Notes: generated by a model from the sequence alone, not told the origin. Counted from the stretch's first letter, positions 42,198 through 50,594 are shown. The stretch: DNA of 64,000 nt from Paenibacillus sp. LS1 (GCF_026013365.1 NZ_JAPDOE010000005.1:124001-188000); one strand, 5' to 3'. Program-made: numbers and translations.

Positions 42198-42857
42198 ATG
42201 GATCAAACTATTTATTATGGTACTAATTTTGAAGGTAAAGAAGTAGCAGTTAATCACAAGGAGCGTTTCATTCACACATTAATTACGGTTGAATCCAAAG
42301 AACAGCGAGATGAAGCAATGATTAAGCAAGTTAGCCAGGACTTAGATCGACTTGCTTCAGGTCAAGCGTCTGTAACGATTTTAATCACCGAATCAGATTC
42401 TCAGCTGGCTCTAATACATTCACTCGCTTCGAAGTATAAGGTTTCCATGTACACCGTTGATGCCGCTAATGTTACAGATCCAAATGATCCTTCTTTAATT
42501 GAGATTTATAAGTCGGGCGGAATTATACTGGTGAAATTCAATGTACCGGAATTTGCTAAAGAGGCGTATTATGAAGAATTCTTTAGGAATAATATCTCAT
42601 TCATCGTTAGCAGAAATAGGGATGAGTTGATTCCTACCTTCATAATAATTGATCAGTCTATTGGTTACTTGTATAAGGAGAATAGCACTCATTCCAAAAA
42701 CGGACTTACCACCTTATTGATGATTGGGAGAAGTAAATTCATTGGTGTGACTCTATTGCTGGGTTCAGACATCAACCTATCATCAAATATAAGAGCAAAC
42801 ATTTATAACGTCATTGAATTTAACTCGGAGCATCAATGTACGTGTCAAAAGTTTTAA
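42198..42857 (+). CDS. Hypothetical protein, 219 aa, divergent from agr-like operon
   Basis: The ATG at 42198 follows GAGAGGAGATCAATATT; a longer in-frame start at 42081 lies upstream of the promoter and is rejected. The product is soluble and mixed alpha/beta, with strands SVTILITESDSQLALIHSLA, FNVPEFAKEAYYEEFF and FIIIDQSIGYLYK. It ends CTCQK. No family is recognised. Its promoter and its position next to agr link it to both regulatory systems. Confidence 0.6.
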   Translation: MDQTIYYGTNFEGKEVAVNHKERFIHTLITVESKEQRDEAMIKQVSQDLDRLASGQASVTILITESDSQLALIHSLASKYKVSMYTVDAANVTDPNDPSLIEIYKSGGIILVKFNVPEFAKEAYYEEFFRNNISFIVSRNRDELIPTFIIIDQSIGYLYKENSTHSKNGLTTLLMIGRSKFIGVTLLLGSDINLSSNIRANIYNVIEFNSEHQCTCQKF

Positions 42858-42861
42858 TACA

Positions 42862-42893
42862 AAAACACCAGGATCATTGACCCTGGTGTTATC
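42862..42893. terminator. Terminator
   Basis: ACACCAGG and CCCTGGTGT pair and are followed rightward by TATCTTTT; it closes the gene at 42198-42857. Confidence 0.75.
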
Positions 42894-42963
42894 TTTTGTT
42901 GTTGATGTCTAAAGCCGTTAAATTGTGATTTTTAATAGTACATGTACTTGTCCTGCGATAAGT

Positions 42964-43794
42964 TTATTTAGCGAAGGAGTATTTACTATATTTTTCTCCA
43001 GCTAACTCATTTATGATTTCAATATGGATGTTTTGGTCTTCGAAACTTGGACTGTATCCAAGGAACCCACCGCCAGCATTAAAACCAAACACTTTGCCAT
43101 TCAGTTGAACAGCAAGATCTAAGTCTTGATCGATTATAACGGCCATAACATGTAAAGCTTCTATTTCACGATTATAGGGAACCGTGAATAGCCATGCACG
43201 TTCTTCAGGCGGGAGAGAGTAACAATGTACACCATTGATCATCATATCAAATCCTTGGTCCGGATTACATGGATAGTAAGTCGCATCATTGATACAGACC
43301 TCTACCCTCTTATTTCTTTTCATTGATTTGCATAATCTGATTTTGATGTGTACTTCTGGATAATCACTCATATTATCAACCGCTTCTATTTTTTTAATGG
43401 TATCTACAACATTGCTATTGTCTACCACATTAAAACATCTATCATTCCAGAATCGACCTTTGTGAGCTATATATTCTTCAGTAAGCCAACCTGCTTCTTT
43501 TAATTTGAGATCCGTGAAGTTATTAATTGCTTCAATGTATGTTTCAGGGTTCCCGATCTCAGGATATCCTTTTGGATAATCAAAATCGATTCCACCATCA
43601 AATTTATCCTCAAACTCCTTAGCCCAAACGATAACTGCTTGTCTGATATCTACTGAATCTAGATCAAACTCTGACTGAGGGATTGAAGCTCCTTCTATCA
43701 AAGCGCCAATCATCATCCCCATCTCAGCTATATTTTCATGCACCATATTCATTCTTTTTTCTGGGGTAAGTGTTACATCATTGTTAGTCATCAT
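42964..43794 (-). CDS. Hypothetical protein, 276 aa
   Basis: The ATG-ATG at 43794 has GGAGGG just before it. The product is soluble and acidic, with GGIDFDYPKGYPEIGNPETYI and VPYNREIEALHVMAVIIDQDL; three or four Cys are scattered. Length and composition suggest a multi-domain cytosolic protein. No family recognised. The gap 43795-43960 shows only a probable promoter. Confidence 0.6.
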   Translation of the reverse strand: MMTNNDVTLTPEKRMNMVHENIAEMGMMIGALIEGASIPQSEFDLDSVDIRQAVIVWAKEFEDKFDGGIDFDYPKGYPEIGNPETYIEAINNFTDLKLKEAGWLTEEYIAHKGRFWNDRCFNVVDNSNVVDTIKKIEAVDNMSDYPEVHIKIRLCKSMKRNKRVEVCINDATYYPCNPDQGFDMMINGVHCYSLPPEERAWLFTVPYNREIEALHVMAVIIDQDLDLAVQLNGKVFGFNAGGGFLGYSPSFEDQNIHIEIINELAGEKYSKYSFAK

Positions 43795-43960
43795 TTTTCC
43801 CTCCATATGTGAAATTGCTATTATTCTAACTTTTAATATGTTTATTTCTTTTTGCGAGAAGATTTCCGTTTCATTCAGCGAGGCTTATTCTTATGGAATA
43901 GAAGTCATAAAAAAACGTCTCTTATTTTGAAATTAGTTCAAAACAAGAAACGCTTTAATA

Positions 43961-44359
43961 TTAGGAATCAATTCTTTGTTCAAGAGTATAAATCCAATCA
44001 TAGCAAAATGACTTTTCTGGATATTTCAATTGAAAGCCATGTTTAATACAGAAAGCGATCATTGAATCGCTCATCACAGATTCAACCTTGATGATTGGAA
44101 TTCCATTATTGATGCAGTAATTTCTACACCATTCAAAAATTGAAGTTCCAATACCCTGACGTTGTTTCTCCAAACCAACGTCAATCGTGGCGATGGTTAA
44201 CCACATGTTAGGCATTAATCTTAAGTAAAGTTCAAGCTCTGGGGACTTTAGCGTTACGTTGTTACTGAAGCCTTTATAGACCTCAATGGGATGCGCATAG
44301 ATTGTTTCCATCAAATTCACCAATTCAACGTACCAATTTGGAACTGTTTTTAAATTCAA
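43961..44359 (-). CDS. GNAT-type acetyltransferase
   Basis: TTG at 44359 follows AAGGAGAGATTATT. The acetyl-CoA-binding motif is in IATIDVGLEKQRQGIGTSIFE (QRQGIG), followed by the family's beta5-alpha4 end IKVESVMSDSMIAFCIKHGF. The 132-residue size is typical. It should transfer acetyl from acetyl-CoA to an amine; the substrate is unknown. It lies between an unknown gene and the adenine methyltransferase. Confidence 0.8.
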   Translation of the reverse strand: MNLKTVPNWYVELVNLMETIYAHPIEVYKGFSNNVTLKSPELELYLRLMPNMWLTIATIDVGLEKQRQGIGTSIFEWCRNYCINNGIPIIKVESVMSDSMIAFCIKHGFQLKYPEKSFCYDWIYTLEQRIDS

Positions 44360-44403
44360 AATAATCTCTCCTTAGTGCTATCAAGACAATTAATCCTGAT
44401 GAC

Positions 44404-45324
44404 TTAAAAAACGAGTGGCAATTCAGGTATTTTGAAACGATCTTTTATTTTCTCAACATTCTCTTTTAAAATTTCAAATAAGACAGCTATTCGCCCTGTT
44501 CTCATAGCAGCGATACCCAGATTCCCACTGCCAGCGCCCTGGTCAATTACAACTTCTCCAGGTAAGGTGATTGCATGCAAAATAGCCTCATAAAGTTCTA
44601 TTGGTTTCTCAGCTTGGTGAACTTTATGCTGGGGAGATGCCGGCTGAAATATAAATTCAGTTGGAAGAAGATACGCTGTTCCTGACATCAACCGAGTTCC
44701 ATTTCCACGTTGCTTATCTAATCGCAATGATCGTGCTTTTCCTTTGACAAAAAACATGATGTCTTCTGTATTCTTTGACTTACGGCCAGTGTTCCAGATC
44801 CGGACCCCTTTTTTCCAGGGTACTTTAGCATAATATAGTAACCCACACTCATTAGCCAAGCATTTAATTTGATACAGGTAATCATAATTATTCTCATTTT
44901 CAGCAGGTAGAAATTCTACCAAGAACCCCCCAGGTTTGAGTACCCGAGCTTTTTCCTTAAAATCTTCGAGTTCATACCGGAATGTGGTTTGTTCGTATGG
45001 TTTTACAAAATTGCGATTCGTACCTACATTTGAAGCTTTATCCTCGTATGCATGATCTGTGACAATTGCATCAATGCTGTTGTCAGCAAAGGTGCTAAGA
45101 TCACGACCGTTTCCTTCGACTACAAGAGCAGCTCCATCTTCAGTAGTAAAACAGTACACCCCACGAGATACACGTTCACAGCGGGTTTTGAGTTCTCGAT
45201 ATAACCTGCCGCGAACTGTACTCTCCGGTTTATCTGGGAAGTGTGCGGCAATCTCCTTAATATGCATAGGACGTGCATTTCGCTTTAAGACTTCAGCAAT
45301 TCGGTTCGCAAGTATTTCTTTCAT
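44404..45324 (-). CDS. N6-adenine/N4-type DNA methyltransferase with altered DPPY
   Basis: The 306-residue protein has an N-terminal winged-helix-like segment (MHIKEIAAHFPDKPESTVRGRLY), then VTDHAYEDKASN where DPPY is expected (D90-H-A-Y93). Motif I follows late, as in beta-class enzymes: VVIDQGAGSGNLGIAA. The middle keeps ENENNYDYLYQIK and VPWKKG, as in phage DNA methyltransferases of this family. DHAY keeps the first Asp and the aromatic residue, so activity is possible. GGAG precedes the ATG. Its promoter is in the 3' end of the gene upstream, with a two-hairpin leader. Confidence 0.75.
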   Translation of the reverse strand: MKEILANRIAEVLKRNARPMHIKEIAAHFPDKPESTVRGRLYRELKTRCERVSRGVYCFTTEDGAALVVEGNGRDLSTFADNSIDAIVTDHAYEDKASNVGTNRNFVKPYEQTTFRYELEDFKEKARVLKPGGFLVEFLPAENENNYDYLYQIKCLANECGLLYYAKVPWKKGVRIWNTGRKSKNTEDIMFFVKGKARSLRLDKQRGNGTRLMSGTAYLLPTEFIFQPASPQHKVHQAEKPIELYEAILHAITLPGEVVIDQGAGSGNLGIAAMRTGRIAVLFEILKENVEKIKDRFKIPELPLVF

Positions 45325-45369
45325 GATGATCTCCTTTAAATAGTTTGGGTTGTGACTAGAGGCACAAAA

Positions 45370-45497
45370 ACGCCCCTCTCAATAAAATGTATAAGACATT
45401 TTCATTCAGAGGGACGTTCTTATAGGTTCACAATAAAGAACCGAGCATTCATCGGCTCTTTATTGTGAATTATATTAAATTGATATTACTTGCTCAA
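45370..45497 (-). promoter_or_regulatory. Promoter and two-hairpin leader of the methyltransferase gene
   Basis: TTGAGC (45492-45497) and TATAAT (45469-45474) are 17 bases apart, in the end of the upstream gene. The transcript would begin in a stem TTCACAATAAAGA/TCTTTATTGTGAA (45427-45469). Then AACGTCCCTCT pairs with AGAGGGGCGTT (45370-45418) around AAAATGT/ACATTTT and is followed by TTG. Two consecutive structures at the very 5' end suggest RNA stability or attenuation control. Confidence 0.6.
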
Positions 45498-45999
45498 CTT
45501 CATTATTGTAATCACTTGGAATTCCTAAAGCAGTGGTATACTCCTCTGCAACTAATCTGTCTTCTGGCGTAGTGAGATTCATTTTAATAGTTAAATTCCC
45601 GTCAGAACAGTTAGTGTATATCCCAGGTTGCATGTTACCATCAAGTGACTTATTTAATGGATGGACTTGAGCGGGATATTTATTTGAATAGTAATTGTTT
45701 ACTTTATTCGCCAAGTATTTTTGATCAGAATAACGTTCTTGTAATCCATCTTTAGCTTCAAAGTAGGATTTTTCCACATAATCGTATTCATCTTGCTCTA
45801 TATGGATGTCATCCATACTCGTCTTGTACTCTTCAATCATATTACGAAAATTTGGAATAGAAGAACGAAGAGAGCTAAGTTCACAAGTTGGACATATGCC
45901 CATAACATCAATACAGCCAATCTCTGTCTGTGGACCAACACCAGAACACCCCAAAACAGACTCTTTGTAACAAAAATCGCAAGTCTCAATAGTTGCCAT
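45475..45999 (-). CDS. Cys-rich N-terminal protein, 174 aa
   Basis: ATG at 45999 follows GGAGCTTTTAATT. The N-terminal 40 residues hold six Cys (CDFCYKESVLGCSGVG, then GCIDVMGICPTC), likely zinc sites. The rest is acidic and helical. No family recognised. The methyltransferase promoter lies at its 3' end. Confidence 0.55.
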   Translation of the reverse strand: MATIETCDFCYKESVLGCSGVGPQTEIGCIDVMGICPTCELSSLRSSIPNFRNMIEEYKTSMDDIHIEQDEYDYVEKSYFEAKDGLQERYSDQKYLANKVNNYYSNKYPAQVHPLNKSLDGNMQPGIYTNCSDGNLTIKMNLTTPEDRLVAEEYTTALGIPSDYNNEVEQVISI

Positions 46000-46014
46000 A
46001 ATTAAAAGCTCCTT

Positions 46015-46176
46015 CTATTTGTTAGATTTATGTTTTAGGACGATATCTCCCTCATCTTCAGCACTAAAAAAGTCTAAACCCTCTTGAGCAATTCCTAATT
46101 TATATTTTAATGCGAATATATATCCCATATCTTTTCCAAAGGAAAGCCAATCTGCTAAAAAATAAATGATCTTCTT
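46015..46176 (-). CDS. Small protein, 53 aa
   Basis: ATG at 46176 follows GAGAGGGCAATTACTA. The N-terminus is hydrophobic (MKKIIYFLADWLSFG) and may associate with the membrane; the end is acidic. It lies between the gene at 46211 and the Cys-rich protein. Function unknown. Confidence 0.5.
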   Translation of the reverse strand, partial: KKIIYFLADWLSFGKDMGYIFALKYKLGIAQEGLDFFSAEDEGDIVLKHKSNK

Positions 46177-46210
46177 CATTAGTAATTGCCCTCTCTCATT
46201 CCTAATTTTT

Positions 46211-46630
46211 TTAATGAGCTGCATAAAGTACTTCATTTCCTGAGGTATGTCTTGTTGAATTAACCCATTCTTTCATAACATAAGAAAAGTGCCGCTCCAT
46301 TTTTTGAAGGTTAGATACAATCAAATCTTTGTGTCCAGTAACTGATGTTACGGGTACAACAAAGGAGAGCTGCTCAGTCATTGAACTGAATTGAATCAAC
46401 ACGCAAGTTTCTTCATTTGTCTGTCCTTGAATACTTTTCACTTCAGCCCATTGATCTCTTAAAGCTGGAGGACGTTCAGAAAATTGCAAGAGCAATTCAG
46501 AAAAACATTGCACCCTAAAGAAGAGAGATTCTTGCACCAAGGGAGGTATTGCTAAGAAGACCTCAGCGTGTGCCTCTTCTAGCCCTAGAATATTTGCAAT
46601 TCTTGAGAAGTTGATTTGAGATGTTGTCAT
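46211..46630 (-). CDS. Hypothetical protein, 139 aa
   Basis: ATG at 46630 follows GGGGAGAAACTAAC. Soluble and helical in the first half, with SMTEQLSFVVPVTSVTG strands in the second. It lies 13 bases after the gene at 46644 and is probably in one transcript with it and with the small gene at 46015. Function unknown. Confidence 0.5.
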   Translation of the reverse strand: MTTSQINFSRIANILGLEEAHAEVFLAIPPLVQESLFFRVQCFSELLLQFSERPPALRDQWAEVKSIQGQTNEETCVLIQFSSMTEQLSFVVPVTSVTGHKDLIVSNLQKMERHFSYVMKEWVNSTRHTSGNEVLYAAH

Positions 46631-46643
46631 GTTAGTTTCTCCC

Positions 46644-46973
46644 CTATATAAATATAATGTTGAACTTCTTTTGTATTCTCTCCATTTGTCTCTGACTTTT
46701 GTTTACATCAACAATTGGCGTTGGTTTAAATCGATCGGGATGTTCATGCAACTGAAACCTAACCATTTTTTCTCTAACCATACCCAGTGAATTAAGTTCT
46801 GCTAAACAGTCTCTCAAAGAAGATCGAATTAAATCGGACCAGGGTTCAAAGACACCAGTGTGACTGTTAAAGAAAAATGTGTTCACTTGATAACTGCCGG
46901 TACATTTAGCTGAAAGGCTTAATATCGCTCTCGATTTAAAGTCTCCAGGTATGTAGTAGTGATAAACAAACAT
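46644..46973 (-). CDS. Hypothetical protein, 109 aa
   Basis: ATG at 46973 follows AGAGGGAGCGATT. Soluble; strands VYHYYIPGDFKSRAIL and SYQVNTFFFN, then a basic, helical end (SQ-R-QMERIQKKFN). It heads the short operon 46973 to 45475 and has a leader hairpin before it. Function unknown. Confidence 0.5.
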   Translation of the reverse strand: MFVYHYYIPGDFKSRAILSLSAKCTGSYQVNTFFFNSHTGVFEPWSDLIRSSLRDCLAELNSLGMVREKMVRFQLHEHPDRFKPTPIVDVNKSQRQMERIQKKFNIIFI

Positions 46974-47008
46974 AATCGCTCCCTCTAAATTTGCTTTAAA
47001 GCACAAAA

Positions 47009-47066
47009 AAATGCCCCTTATAGGTTGGAAATGTGATTTCTCATCATTTGTCCTATAAGAGGCATT
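47009..47066 (-). terminator. Leader hairpin before 109-aa gene
   Basis: Leftward, AAATGCCTCTTATAGG pairs with CCTATAAGGGGCATTT around an inner AAATG/CATTT stem, then TTTTG follows. The hairpin ends 36 bases before the start at 46973. It could also end the small frame at 47074. Confidence 0.6.
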
Positions 47067-47073
47067 TAGTAAG

Positions 47074-47277
47074 TTAATATTCCATATGTCGCGTGACTGG
47101 AATAAGTGTGTTCAAAGATATAATAAACGAATTATAACACTTATCTTTTAAGAATTCATCTACAGTTTTGAGATTCTCCTCCCCCTTGTTCGTTAGTATT
47201 GAGAAGTTTTGGTAATATGACTGATGTATCAACATAACTTTATATTCCAGGTGATTATAACAATTGAAATTGTCCAT
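47074..47277 (-). CDS. Doubtful small protein, 67 aa
   Basis: The frame starts ATG 47277, 13 bases after the HNH gene's stop, but no ribosome site is visible. The composition (MDNFNCYNHLEYKVMLIHQSYYQN) is plausible for a soluble protein. Low confidence. Confidence 0.3.
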   Translation of the reverse strand: MDNFNCYNHLEYKVMLIHQSYYQNFSILTNKGEENLKTVDEFLKDKCYNSFIISLNTLIPVTRHMEY

Positions 47278-47289
47278 AATATTGAAGTT

Positions 47290-48159
47290 TTAATTAAATA
47301 CCGATATATCGATCTTTGTTATTAATTTTTTCAATAGCTTAGCTGCTTCCCTATCTTCTAAACTGGTTTTAAAATATCGAAAAATATCAACTAAGATTGT
47401 TGATTCACTTGAAATGCGAAGAGATTTTTTACTTATAATATATTCAATATCTTTATCACAATCCAGTACCTGCTCTAGTACATCAGAGTAAACATGATGA
47501 TCATCAATGATATTCTTTTTCAAAAGAAGTTCAAACTTCTCGAATAAGGCATCCTCTTTTGAATCATTTATTAATTCTTTTATTTCTGCGAAGTCAATAT
47601 TTCCAGTCTCAAATGTTTTAACAATTAGATAAACAATCTCTCTTGTTTTATTCTTGAGATTTTGAAGGATTTCAAGGTTATTTTTCAAATGGTCTAAATT
47701 ATAGTCACTGTTTTTATCAAGCCATTCTTTTAATTTCAATTGATCATCAAGATTGATTTCCTCTTCCGGTTCATCCAAATAGGAATTTCCTTCTTTTTGC
47801 TGAATAGTTTTGATGTGATCATCGGAAATCGATTTTGAATTTATTTTTTGATTTTTTTCATGATTATACTTAAATTCTTTTAAACGCTCTACTGGAAATT
47901 TTTCGATATTATTATCAATCTTGGTATGATGCGGATGACACATAAACATTAAGTTGTCTAGCCCTCTTCTTTCTTCATCCGTCTGTTCTGGATTGAATCG
48001 AGGTCCCTTTGGTTCTGCTGCCTCAATATGAGCTAATTCCCCAACATAATCATTCTCTGAATCTACTATTTCTGCGGGACAATCAGGATAAGCGCACTCA
48101 TTTCCCGATCTTAAAGCTAAGGTTCGTAGCACATTTTTTTTCGGTTCTTTCCTAGCCAT
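47290..48159 (-). CDS. HNH endonuclease domain protein, 289 aa
   Basis: The ATG at 48159 follows GGTGGTATAAA. Residues 10-81 form an HNH domain: SGNECAYPDC (C22, C27), ELAHIEAAEPKGPRFNPEQ (H44), then RGLDNLMFMCHPHHTKID with N69, C74 and H77/H78. The remaining 200 residues are helical and charged, ending in coiled-coil-like segments. The HNH core cuts DNA using a His and one metal. Stand-alone HNH proteins with long helical tails are frequent in defence or mobile-DNA contexts. Confidence 0.75.
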   Translation of the reverse strand: MARKEPKKNVLRTLALRSGNECAYPDCPAEIVDSENDYVGELAHIEAAEPKGPRFNPEQTDEERRGLDNLMFMCHPHHTKIDNNIEKFPVERLKEFKYNHEKNQKINSKSISDDHIKTIQQKEGNSYLDEPEEEINLDDQLKLKEWLDKNSDYNLDHLKNNLEILQNLKNKTREIVYLIVKTFETGNIDFAEIKELINDSKEDALFEKFELLLKKNIIDDHHVYSDVLEQVLDCDKDIEYIISKKSLRISSESTILVDIFRYFKTSLEDREAAKLLKKLITKIDISVFN

Positions 48160-48298
48160 TTTATACCACCTATCCACTAATGTTATGATCTGATTATATC
48201 AGATAACAGATACCTCCAAAACAAAACCCCTCCTGATCTTCCATTTATGATTTTAAAAAATATAAGAATAGCACATATAACTTTGCAGATAATACCTC

Positions 48299-48356
48299 TT
48301 GCATATCGTGTTTGTGGGTATATAATAAACGTACATACACAACGAACTTATGTTCG
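48299..48356 (+). promoter_or_regulatory. LexA-controlled promoter of the SOS cassette
   Basis: TTGCAT (48299-48304) and TATAAT (48321-48326) are 16 bases apart. A perfect Gram-positive LexA site, CGAAC-TTAT-GTTCG, lies at 48343-48356, just downstream of the transcript start. The cassette should be induced by DNA damage through host LexA and RecA. No other copy of this site was seen in the window. Confidence 0.9.
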
Positions 48357-48375
48357 TGTTCGGAGGTTGATTGTA

Positions 48376-48681
48376 TTGAAAAAGCGAGTTATTGCACTCA
48401 TTGACATGCAAAGTTTTTATGAAGCAGCCAAATTGTTATTCTACAAACATTGGGATCGATTACCCGTCCGAAGAGTCTCAGTTTCTCTTTCAGACCTGGT
48501 TGATGCTGATACCTATCAGATGTCATTGTTTGATAATAAAGAGCAGCAACGGGCTATAGATAAGGTTGTGGACGATATTAAAGACCGATTTGGTGAGATA
48601 TCTATTTTACGCGCTAGTTCATTAACAACTGCTGGACTGGCTAGAGATCGAGCTTTAAAAATAGGGGGACACTATAAATGA
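48376..48681 (+). pseudogene. uvrX: Internally deleted UvrX-type Y-family polymerase
   Basis: TTG at 48376 is nine bases after GGAGG. The first 16 codons (KKRVIALIDMQSFYEAA) are the start of a Y-family polymerase, with the metal-binding Asp. The frame then jumps directly into the C-terminal region (LLFYKHWDRLPVRRVSVSL, then YQMSLFD and a final GLARDRALKIGGHYK). The enzymes are about 420 residues; this one has 101, so about 320 residues with the palm, fingers and second catalytic site are missing. The join is in frame. It cannot polymerise DNA. Its stop overlaps the yolD start. Confidence 0.8.
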
Positions 48682-49010
48682 GGGTAAAAAAACTTACTGC
48701 TAATGGATTATGGGAATCTAGCCGCATGATGTTACCTCAACACACTGAAAGAATTGTTGCTCATCATGAAGAGCCTAAAATGATAAAGATGCCAGTAATG
48801 CATGAGGATGAGAAACAAGAATTTATGTATAAGATTAATGAGTCTCTTTATTGTAAGGATGCACTCAAAATGGAAACCATCAAAAATGGAAAACTTTTGA
48901 CATTCCGTGGGGTTGTAATAGACATTCAGAATGAAAAAATTAAAGTGGAGATTGAGGCTGACTTTGACTGGGTAGATATCAACAAAATTATTCGTGTTGA
49001 TTTTTTATGA
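48678..49010 (+). CDS. yolD: YolD-like protein
   Basis: The 110-residue sequence has the YolD family's NGLWESSRMMLPQHTERI and the end VVIDIQNEKIKVE, with the usual small sheet. YolD proteins sit beside UvrX/Y-family polymerase genes in Bacillus and Paenibacillus and are part of the SOS cassette; their role is not known. Its start overlaps the UvrX stop and its stop overlaps the next start. Confidence 0.85.
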   Translation: MRVKKLTANGLWESSRMMLPQHTERIVAHHEEPKMIKMPVMHEDEKQEFMYKINESLYCKDALKMETIKNGKLLTFRGVVIDIQNEKIKVEIEADFDWVDINKIIRVDFL

Positions 49011-49357
49011 TGTCTGAAACCGAAGAAGACCTTCTTTTGGTTAAAAACTGTGTCGAGCTTCCCTTCCTTTTAAATGTCATTGAACATGACCGTAAGAAAA
49101 TTCTGACCAGCAATATTAAATTTAAAGAAGTTTATAATTTACATTTACTAAAGATCCAATCGCAGATACTTAATGATTTGAAGGATCTGAAGATGAAAAT
49201 GAGAAACTATATGATTTTTGTGATTAAAAAGGAAGAACATCACGATAGATATATCATTAAATACAAGAATAAGGGCTACGTTCATTATATGGAATTAGAA
49301 AGAACTAAGATCAAGTATGATTTGATAGAACTGATGAATTCCTATGAACAAGAATAA
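49007..49357 (+). CDS. Third gene of the SOS cassette, 116 aa
   Basis: The ATG at 49007 overlaps the YolD stop (ATGA). Soluble and basic, helical (YNLHLLKIQSQILNDLKDLKMKM), no domain recognised. Overlap and orientation show that it is under the LexA promoter. It may be a damage-inducible accessory protein. Confidence 0.6.
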   Translation: MMSETEEDLLLVKNCVELPFLLNVIEHDRKKILTSNIKFKEVYNLHLLKIQSQILNDLKDLKMKMRNYMIFVIKKEEHHDRYIIKYKNKGYVHYMELERTKIKYDLIELMNSYEQE

Positions 49358-49542
49358 ATTTCTAAGGAATATGTTATAAATGGATGACCAGCCAGTATCC
49401 AGTTGTAGACTTATGTATCTTGATGTATAGTACCTTTTAAACGATGTATCTTTAAAACATTATTAATTGATAATATAATCCGGACAGTGAGCAGAGAAAA
49501 GGTAAGTGAATAAACTTATAAATGGAGGTAATTAACTTAATT

Positions 49543-49896
49543 ATGTTTGGCCTAATTAGTGAATTCTTCAGATCGAGAATAACTTTGAATTATTTTTTAG
49601 TTAGTTTAAGTAGACCAATTCAAACAAATTGTTGGGATTCCAGAAATGATTTGATTCAAGTCATTTCAGACACTAAATATAAAGAGTACAAAGAGTTAAC
49701 AGGATTAATGAGCAAAGAGGAGTTAAGAAATCCTCAACGGATTACAACTCATCGTATAAAAGAATTTTCACTTAAATGTAATGTGCCTGAAGAAGAAATA
49801 AACTCTCTCTTTAAACTGTTCGAGATTAACTATAGAATTCCTCTACCCAAAGATCCTATCGAACGTATTGAATTTGTATATAATTACAAGTGGTGA
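49543..49896 (+). CDS. Hypothetical protein, 117 aa
   Basis: ATG at 49543, with GGAGG 14 bases upstream, a little far. The product has a hydrophobic N-terminus (MFGLISEFFRSRITLNYFLV) and a charged helical rest. It follows the SOS cassette after a 185-base gap that contains possible promoters and GATGTAT repeats. It is followed by a strong terminator. Function unknown. Confidence 0.5.
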   Translation: MFGLISEFFRSRITLNYFLVSLSRPIQTNCWDSRNDLIQVISDTKYKEYKELTGLMSKEELRNPQRITTHRIKEFSLKCNVPEEEINSLFKLFEINYRIPLPKDPIERIEFVYNYKW

Positions 49897-49942
49897 GCAA
49901 GAAAAGAAACAGCCTCTCGAAGAGGCTGTTTCTTTTCTTGCT
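49896..49942 (+). terminator. Strong terminator
   Basis: AGCAAGAAAAGAAACAGCC pairs with its mirror across a 3-base loop, about 22 perfect base pairs, followed by CTTTT. It closes the gene at 49543. Confidence 0.9.
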
Positions 49943-50043
49943 CTTTTGACTTTATCACTACTATTTTATTTAGATAAGTTTTCTAAATAAACTACAATCG
50001 AATCATCTACCATGATATATCTCGGAATTAGGTTCGACTACAC

Positions 50044-50499
50044 TTATGACAATTCCAACAAAGCTAAGATACCAGCTTTGCAACGTTGCTCAGGAGTTGC
50101 TTGTACCAGATTAAACTCCTCTGCACCAATAATCTGTAATTTCAACTCCATTGTGAACCGGATCATAATCATGTTATCGTTCAAACTTCTGAGGTGCTCA
50201 CCGAGTACATATGCAGCTGATATGTTGGTTGAAAAATCCCCGTCTCCATAAATAACATGCTTTAATAGATCAATTTCAGAATAAGGAATAATTGTATACC
50301 GCTCTTTGCGTTTCTCCCAGTCTTGAAACTTCTTAAATGGTTCTTCCTCCCCAGGCTTTTGAAACGTAACTGATTCATAATCATTACGTTTTTCTAGCCA
50401 CGGAATCCATCCCAAGATAAATTCTTGAACCCACCGGTTTATTTGAGTGGTGGATTTCTCACCTAACACTTGCTTTCGAGTCAATTTTGTTTTAGTCAT
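50044..50499 (-). CDS. Phage ABA-sandwich-like protein, 151 aa
   Basis: The N-terminus LTRKQVLGEKSTTQINRWVQ and the C-terminus LVQATPEQRCKAGILALLEL are the two hallmark ends; a PWLEKRNDYESVTFQK insert lies between. ATG at 50499 follows AGGAGGAAAAGTAG. It is the fourth such protein in the window. Function unknown. Confidence 0.6.
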   Translation of the reverse strand: MTKTKLTRKQVLGEKSTTQINRWVQEFILGWIPWLEKRNDYESVTFQKPGEEEPFKKFQDWEKRKERYTIIPYSEIDLLKHVIYGDGDFSTNISAAYVLGEHLRSLNDNMIMIRFTMELKLQIIGAEEFNLVQATPEQRCKAGILALLELS

Positions 50500-50594
50500 C
50501 TACTTTTCCTCCTGAGGTATGTAATTCAACAAATTATGAACATAGTTACGACTTTAATCATTGAGAATCATAACTTAGTTTGAGGTTAATCAAA

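Noticed and set aside
42081..42200. Upstream start at 42081 for the gene at 42198
   Set aside because: It lies before the promoter; ATG 42198 has GAGAGGAG.
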